A DNA stretch of 9,867 nucleotides from JBGOTP01 sp041476545 (lineage in GTDB: Bacteria; Acidobacteriota; Vicinamibacteria; Vicinamibacterales; CAVVIG01): assembly GCA_041476545.1 (NCBI GenBank), contig JBGOTP010000186.1, positions 1 to 9,867 of the forward strand, in the 5' to 3' direction. Position numbers and translations under genes: made by a program. Of the stretch, positions 7,282 to 9,867 are shown in pieces (the first letter of the stretch is position 1; each line of letters begins with the position of its first letter). The notes below the pieces were generated by a model. It was not told the origin of the DNA and ran no database searches. It was given only the letters and a program-made list of their open reading frames with translations.

Positions 7282-7353
7282 TTGGCCCTTCCTCCCGGCA
7301 CTCGCCTCGGCGTCTACGAAGTCACCACCCAGATCGGCGAAGGTGGCCGGTAG
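7282..7353 (+). pseudogene. 5' relic of a Ser/Thr protein kinase gene (23 codons)
   Basis: Reading from TTG at 7282 gives 23 residues containing GTRLGVYEVTTQIGEGG, then Arg and a TAG stop at 7351-7353. This matches the start of Hanks-type (PknB-like) kinases abundant in Acidobacteriota, in which GTRLGxYE leads into the glycine-rich ATP loop (IGEGGMGxVY). The frame breaks off exactly in that loop; no catalytic loop or DFG motif follows. An in-frame TAA at 7276-7278 precludes a longer N-terminus, and the expected ATG is a TTG. The relic is in the same frame as the SUI1-like gene starting 6 bases later, with TAG between them. It may still be translated as a short leader peptide, or it may be inert. 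Kinase origin is recognised from the motif; deletion or partial duplication as the cause is inference. Confidence 0.65.
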
Positions 7354-7359
7354 GGGGTG

Positions 7360-7710
7360 ATGGGTGATCGCGGCCGCGTCGTCTACTCCACGGGGATCGG
7401 GCGGGTTTGCCCGACGTGCGGCTGGCCGGTGGACGACTGCAAGTGCAGTCAGACGGCGAGCACCGAATCGATTCCTTCTCGCATCGTCGCCAAGCTGCGC
7501 ATGGAGAAGACAGGACGCGGCGGGAAGACCGTCACGGTTGTCTTCGGCCTTCCGAACAACGCCGCCTTTCTGAAAGACCTCTGTCAGGAACTGAAACGCG
7601 CGTGCGGCACTGGCGGTACAGCGTCGGACGGCGCCGTCGAACTGCAGGGCGATCTCCGGGAGCGGGTTCGCGAGTGTCTGGTGAAGAAGGGTTACGTCGT
7701 AAAGGGCTGA
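7360..7710 (+). CDS. SUI1/eIF1-like (YciH family) translation factor with cysteine knuckle
   Basis: This 116-residue protein is of the SUI1 family, the bacterial relatives of eukaryotic eIF1 represented by E. coli YciH. The N-terminus (GRVVYSTGIGR) matches the family lead, followed by a likely zinc knuckle with Cys17, Cys20, Cys27 and Cys29 (CPTCG, then CKC), which the E. coli protein lacks but many other bacterial and archaeal homologues have. The SUI1 fold covers about residues 45-116: KLRMEKTGRGGKTVTVVFGL with the basic ribosome-contact loop, then CGTGGT and VELQGD, ending in KKGYVVKG. It probably binds near the ribosomal P site and affects start-site fidelity, but its role in bacteria is unsettled. 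ATG 7360 is preferred over GTG 7357; AGGGGG (7352-7357) lies close upstream. It stands alone, between the kinase relic and the MerR regulator. Confidence 0.88.
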   Translation: MGDRGRVVYSTGIGRVCPTCGWPVDDCKCSQTASTESIPSRIVAKLRMEKTGRGGKTVTVVFGLPNNAAFLKDLCQELKRACGTGGTASDGAVELQGDLRERVRECLVKKGYVVKG

Positions 7711-7724
7711 GGGCTGAGGGCTGA
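7704..7724 (+). repeat. Three GGGCTGA heptamers over the SUI1 stop codon
   Basis: Exact GGGCTGA units lie at 7704-7710, 7711-7717 and 7718-7724. The TGA of the first is the stop codon of the SUI1-like gene, so the array begins inside the last codons and runs into the gap. It is the fourth short tandem array at a gene border in this window and differs in sequence from the other three. Confidence 0.8.
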
Positions 7725-7732
7725 AAGGGCGC

Positions 7733-7763
7733 TTGCCCCTGACGTCGCGTCAGGGTGGACAAT
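7733..7763 (+). promoter_or_regulatory. MerR-type promoter/operator: dyad in a 19-bp spacer
   Basis: A perfect 8-bp dyad with a 3-bp centre, CCCTGACGTCGCGTCAGGG, lies at 7737-7755. It is flanked by TTGCCC (7733-7738, a -35 candidate) and GACAAT (7758-7763, four of six to TATAAT), separated by exactly 19 bp. MerR regulators characteristically bind a dyad inside an over-long 19-20 bp spacer and twist it to activate, and the CCT...AGG arms recall operators of that family such as the SoxR box. The predicted start of transcription near 7770 lies just before the merR-like gene, implying autoregulation of merR and the thioredoxin gene. An alternative is that the dyad is an intrinsic terminator for the SUI1-like gene, but no U-tract follows. 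Confidence 0.5.
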
Positions 7764-7779
7764 TTCGGGCAGGCAGGAA

Positions 7780-8535
7780 ATGAGGACTCACATCGAGACG
7801 ATGACATACCGGGCGCAGGAGTTCGCGGCACTTGCCGGCGTTACCGTTCGAGCGCTGCACTACTACGACCGCCTGGGACTCCTCACGCCACGCAGGACCG
7901 GCGCGGGACACCGCGTGTATTCGCGGCGCGATCTCGAATCGCTCGAACAGATCGTCGCGCTGAAGCGAATCGGCGTGCCCTTGAAGGACATCGCGCGGGT
8001 TCGACACGCGAGTGGTCCGGAGCTGGCGGCCGTGCTGCGCGCCAAGCGTGCGTCGCTCGAAGAACAGAAGCGCCGGCTGACGCGGCTCATCGCGACGGTC
8101 CGCGACGTGGAAGACGCGCTGAACACGGGCGCAGCCACCAATCCCCAATTGCTGCGGCGCATCGCAGAGGTGATCGATATGGAGCACAACGACGACGAGT
8201 GGGGAACGCTGGTTCGTGAGACGAGCCGGCACCGGCGATCATTGTCCCCCGAGGTGCTCGCTGATCTTGGCGCGCAGGGGGAGGCGCTGCTGGCGGAGAT
8301 TCAGCCGGTGCTGAACGACGATCCTGCGAGTCCAATGGTTCAGCAGCTTGCGACCCGGTGGGTCAATTTGATTCAGCGGATGAACGGGACCACCGTTCCT
8401 CTCTCGACACTCCTCCGTGTTGGCGAGGCCACCCATCGGGAGCATGTGACGAAGTCTCCGGGGCTCGCGTCGTCTCCGTGGGCGCGTTCGATGAGTCTGA
8501 TGGCCAGGGCAGTGGAGGTCCAAGGCCTCACCTAG
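7780..8535 (+). CDS. MerR-family transcriptional regulator with TipAS-like effector part
   Basis: This 251-residue DNA-binding regulator has a winged helix-turn-helix at residues 9-50 in the classic MerR form (YRAQEFAALAGVTVRALHYYDRLGLL, then GHRVYSRRDLE). The second helical pair follows (LEQIVALKRIGVPLKDIARV), then a long dimerisation coiled coil at about 79-118. The remaining 130 residues are helical and contain NDDPASPMVQQLATRWVNLI, resembling the ligand-binding TipAS domain of multidrug-responsive MerR proteins. There is no cysteine in the protein, so direct thiol, metal or iron-sulphur sensing as in MerR or SoxR is excluded. ATG 7780 has AGGCAGG in front; ATG 7801 gives a start (MTYRAQEF) closer to family norm, so the start is uncertain. 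A thioredoxin gene follows after 10 bases, in the same unit. The ligand is unknown. Confidence 0.85.
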   Translation: MRTHIETMTYRAQEFAALAGVTVRALHYYDRLGLLTPRRTGAGHRVYSRRDLESLEQIVALKRIGVPLKDIARVRHASGPELAAVLRAKRASLEEQKRRLTRLIATVRDVEDALNTGAATNPQLLRRIAEVIDMEHNDDEWGTLVRETSRHRRSLSPEVLADLGAQGEALLAEIQPVLNDDPASPMVQQLATRWVNLIQRMNGTTVPLSTLLRVGEATHREHVTKSPGLASSPWARSMSLMARAVEVQGLT

Positions 8536-8545
8536 GAGCGTCCAG

Positions 8546-8866
8546 ATGCCCGTGCACACACTGACCGATGTCGACTTCGACGCGACCGTGATCAACGCGA
8601 GCGGTCCCGTCCTGGTCGACTTCTGGGGTAACGGCTGCGCTCCGTGCAGCCGGCTCGCGCCGATCGTGGACGCGCTGGCGGGCGACTACGCGGGCAAGGT
8701 GACGGTCGGCAAGCTGAACGTCCACGATCATCCGAACACCGCGATCAGGTTTCAGATCCACAGCATCCCGACTGTGCTGCTGTTCAAGGACGGTCAGGTG
8801 GTCGAGTCGATGGTCGGATGGGTGCCGAAGGAGAGCCTCGCCGAAGCCATCGACCGGCAGATCTAG
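8546..8866 (+). CDS. Thioredoxin with atypical active site (GNGCAPC)
   Basis: This 106-residue single-domain thioredoxin has the usual fold length. The buried Asp (D25 in VLVDFW), the redox pair C31/C34 and the cis-proline P75 in SIPTVLLFKDG are all present, so thiol-disulphide exchange is expected. The active site is unusual: the canonical W-C-G-P-C is G-C-A-P-C, losing the Trp before the first Cys and replacing Gly by Ala, changes likely to affect redox potential or partner choice. Many family members also have a Lys after the second Cys; here it is Ser35. Its Shine-Dalgarno AGGAG (8534-8538) overlaps the stop codon of the MerR gene (TAGGAG), so the two are very probably co-transcribed and linked in translation. 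It is cytoplasmic, as no signal peptide is present. Its stop lies 6 bases from that of the convergent toxin gene, with no terminator between them. Confidence 0.92.
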   Translation: MPVHTLTDVDFDATVINASGPVLVDFWGNGCAPCSRLAPIVDALAGDYAGKVTVGKLNVHDHPNTAIRFQIHSIPTVLLFKDGQVVESMVGWVPKESLAEAIDRQI

Positions 8867-8872
8867 TCCGCA

Positions 8873-9337
8873 CTACTTCCGTTTGAGCCCCGCGAGATAC
8901 TCCGCGGGCGTTTCCACGCGCATGCCGTAGCGGAGCGCCGAAAGAAAGTGCCGGCGATTGTCGGTGACGACGACATTGGCGCCGGCGGCTCGCGCGACTT
9001 CGGCAATGTGCGCGTCGTAGATGCGGCCACCGGCAGTCCCGTCGCGCCCAGCCGCCTGCAGCATCGGCGCCCGGCCAGTCGCCGGAAGATCGTGAACGGC
9101 CATTCTGGAGAACACTTCCTCCCGCAGGAGCAGGGCGGCGTCCGCGGGGGAGAGCCGGTACTCGGCCGGCAATCGCGTCGCCACAGAGAAAAATTCGAGG
9201 CAACAATGCCAGGCAGTGGCCGGCGCGGGCACGCGCTTTTCGGCGATGGCGTGCAGGACGGACTGCGCCGGAGCACTCTGGGGGCCGAAGTCGATCAGCC
9301 CCGCCAGCAGAACACTCGTATCCAGGAACACGCTCAC
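8873..9337 (-). CDS. vapC: PIN-domain ribonuclease toxin (VapC-like)
   Basis: This 154-residue PIN-domain protein is the predicted toxin of a type II toxin-antitoxin pair. The acidic residues that bind Mg2+/Mn2+ in VapC nucleases are recognisable: D6 in FLDTSVLLAG, E48 in CLEFFSV, D108 in GRIYDAHIAEVA and D126 in VVTDNRRHF, in the order and spacing of the family, so the enzyme looks intact. Length is slightly above the usual 130-140. The start is a GTG (9337-9335) overlapping the antitoxin stop as GTGA, so toxin translation depends on the antitoxin gene being read first. VapC toxins cut specific tRNAs or rRNA; the target here cannot be told from sequence. The gene points towards the thioredoxin gene and nearly touches it. 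Confidence 0.88.
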   Translation of the reverse strand: MSVFLDTSVLLAGLIDFGPQSAPAQSVLHAIAEKRVPAPATAWHCCLEFFSVATRLPAEYRLSPADAALLLREEVFSRMAVHDLPATGRAPMLQAAGRDGTAGGRIYDAHIAEVARAAGANVVVTDNRRHFLSALRYGMRVETPAEYLAGLKRK

Positions 9338-9588
9338 GGCCAGCGGTTCCGTTCCTCTTCGATGAGCGCCGCGACATTCACGACTGGCCGATCGTCGACC
9401 CCAACCGCTGGACGCGCGACGAGACGCCGGCCAATCTTCACGAGCCGTGGGCCGGCGGCGACTCGTTCCAGCCTGATACCGAGTTCGTCCTCCGTCACTT
9501 CCAGCTCTGCGCCCGCCGACAGACCCGCGCGATCACGGATGGCGGCCGGAATCACCACGCGACCTGCCTTATCGATGGTAGTTCTCAT
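9334..9588 (-). CDS. vapB: AbrB/SpoVT-fold antitoxin (VapB-like)
   Basis: This 84-residue antitoxin partners the adjacent PIN toxin. Residues 1-45 form a swapped-hairpin AbrB DNA-binding domain (TTIDKAGRVVIPAAIRDRAG, then LSAGAELEVTED), the classical pattern of VapB and MazE-like antitoxins. The C-terminal part (about 55-84, ending NVAALIEEERNRWP) should thread over the toxin and block its active site. The ATG at 9588-9586 has no Shine-Dalgarno before it; instead TAGAAT, a -10 match at 5 of 6 positions, lies at 9600-9595, so the transcript probably starts at or next to the ATG (leaderless). An inverted repeat surrounding the start codon is the likely operator for repression by the antitoxin-toxin complex. 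Confidence 0.88.
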   Translation of the reverse strand: MRTTIDKAGRVVIPAAIRDRAGLSAGAELEVTEDELGIRLERVAAGPRLVKIGRRLVARPAVGVDDRPVVNVAALIEEERNRWP

Positions 9589-9607
9589 GCCACGATTCTA
9601 CCATCGA
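9572..9607 (-). promoter_or_regulatory. Inverted-repeat operator and leaderless promoter of the vapBC pair
   Basis: The 10-bp arm TCGATGGTAG (9572-9581) and its exact complement CTACCATCGA (9598-9607) flank a 16-bp centre that contains the antitoxin ATG (9588-9586). The outer arm overlaps a TAGAAT -10 box (9600-9595 on the minus strand), the inner arm lies in the first codons. Such a dyad over the promoter is what AbrB-fold antitoxins bind for autorepression. The distance of six bases from the -10 box to the ATG leaves room only for a leaderless message. The -35 region (around 9618-9623) is poor. Confidence 0.6.
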
Positions 9608-9807
9608 CCGGCGTGTGCGGGACTGGGTGGTGGGTCACTTTGCCATGGCGTGATGCGCCGCGCCCGCCCGGGTCCCTCATCGCGGCCAACGGAACAACAA
9701 CTGAGCACAGGGGGGCGGACAGCGCGTCTTCCGCCTCGGACGCTACCGATCCTGCGGCGGTCAACAGGTAGGTCGCAGGGCGGTCATATCCGCGGGATCG
9801 CATCGGG
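9608..9807. other. Intergenic stretch, no recognisable feature
   Basis: No gene is supported here. A minus-strand frame (9824-9585) and a plus-strand frame (from 8948) are open across it, but their translations do not resemble known proteins and the latter runs antisense through the toxin gene. It should contain upstream sequences for vapBC and for whatever begins at the right edge. I see no convincing -35/-10 pair, terminator or repeat in it. Confidence 0.4.
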
Positions 9808-9867
9808 ATGACCTCGACGATCATCGCGCGTCCGGCCGTGACCGCCGCCGTGCCAGAGGCGGCAGCC
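9808..9867 (+). CDS. Possible start of an unidentified gene, cut by the window edge
   Basis: From ATG 9808 the frame stays open to the end, giving 20 residues that begin MTSTIIARPAVTAA and continue Val-Pro-Glu followed by alanines. There is only a poor ribosome site before it (ATCGGG touching the ATG). The codon pattern (almost every third base G or C) fits a coding start but is weak evidence over 20 codons. No family can be recognised. Confidence 0.25.
   Translation, partial: MTSTIIARPAVTAAVPEAAA

Noticed and set aside
7737..7755. Intrinsic terminator of the SUI1-like gene
   Set aside because: The perfect hairpin is not followed by a U-tract, and its position in a 19-bp promoter spacer before a merR gene fits an operator better; a double role cannot be excluded.
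8948..9811. 287-codon plus-strand frame across the toxin-antitoxin locus
   Set aside because: It runs antisense to the PIN toxin and AbrB antitoxin, both of which show clear family motifs; its own translation has none.
9585..9824. 79-codon minus-strand gene upstream of vapB
   Set aside because: No recognisable motif, no ribosome site, and it overlaps the vapB start and operator.

Overview
The window reads like a chromosomal piece of a GC-rich, Gram-negative soil or sediment bacterium, most probably an Acidobacteriota of the Vicinamibacteria type. This assignment is inference. It rests on an outer-membrane porin with a signal peptide, high GC with GTG starts and GTGA/ATGA/TAGTG gene overlaps, the broken 5' end of a Ser/Thr kinase gene in the style abundant in Acidobacteriota (GTRLGVYEVTTQIGEGG), and short G-rich tandem repeats between genes.

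Left and centre (286-7151, + strand): one long transcription unit for urea uptake. A beta-barrel porin (286-1365) is followed by a complete urea ABC transporter: periplasmic binding protein UrtA (1405-2697), permeases UrtB (2694-4442, with a long periplasmic N-terminal domain) and UrtC (4442-5593), and ATPases UrtD (5590-6405) and UrtE (6456-7151). The urtA/B, urtB/C and urtC/D borders overlap, implying translational coupling. The porin would pass solute through the outer membrane, UrtA capture it, UrtB/UrtC form the channel and UrtD/UrtE power it. No urease gene is in the window.

Middle (7152-7780): the unit ends in an octamer-built inverted repeat (7171-7200 with 7226-7255). It is followed by a TATAAT box, a 23-codon relic of a Ser/Thr kinase N-terminus, and a small SUI1/eIF1-like gene with a four-cysteine knuckle (7360-7710), which lies in the same frame as the relic.

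Right (7733-8866, + strand): a MerR-family regulator with a TipAS-like C-terminal part and, 10 bases later, a thioredoxin with an altered active site (GNGCAPC). The regulator is preceded by a perfect dyad inside a 19-bp promoter spacer, the classical MerR operator layout.

Right edge (8873-9607, - strand): a VapBC-type toxin-antitoxin pair (AbrB-fold antitoxin, PIN-domain toxin) with a perfect 10-bp inverted repeat around the antitoxin start codon and signs of leaderless transcription. A weakly supported partial gene may begin at 9808 and run off the end.

The most unusual feature is that four different short tandem repeats with periods of 9, 7, 8 and 7 bp sit at four successive gene borders (urtC/urtD, urtD/urtE, urtE/relic, SUI1/merR). 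I see no clearly new defence or biosynthetic system. The points most worth following are these border repeats, the kinase-relic/SUI1 junction, the MerR-thioredoxin pair and the VapBC operator.
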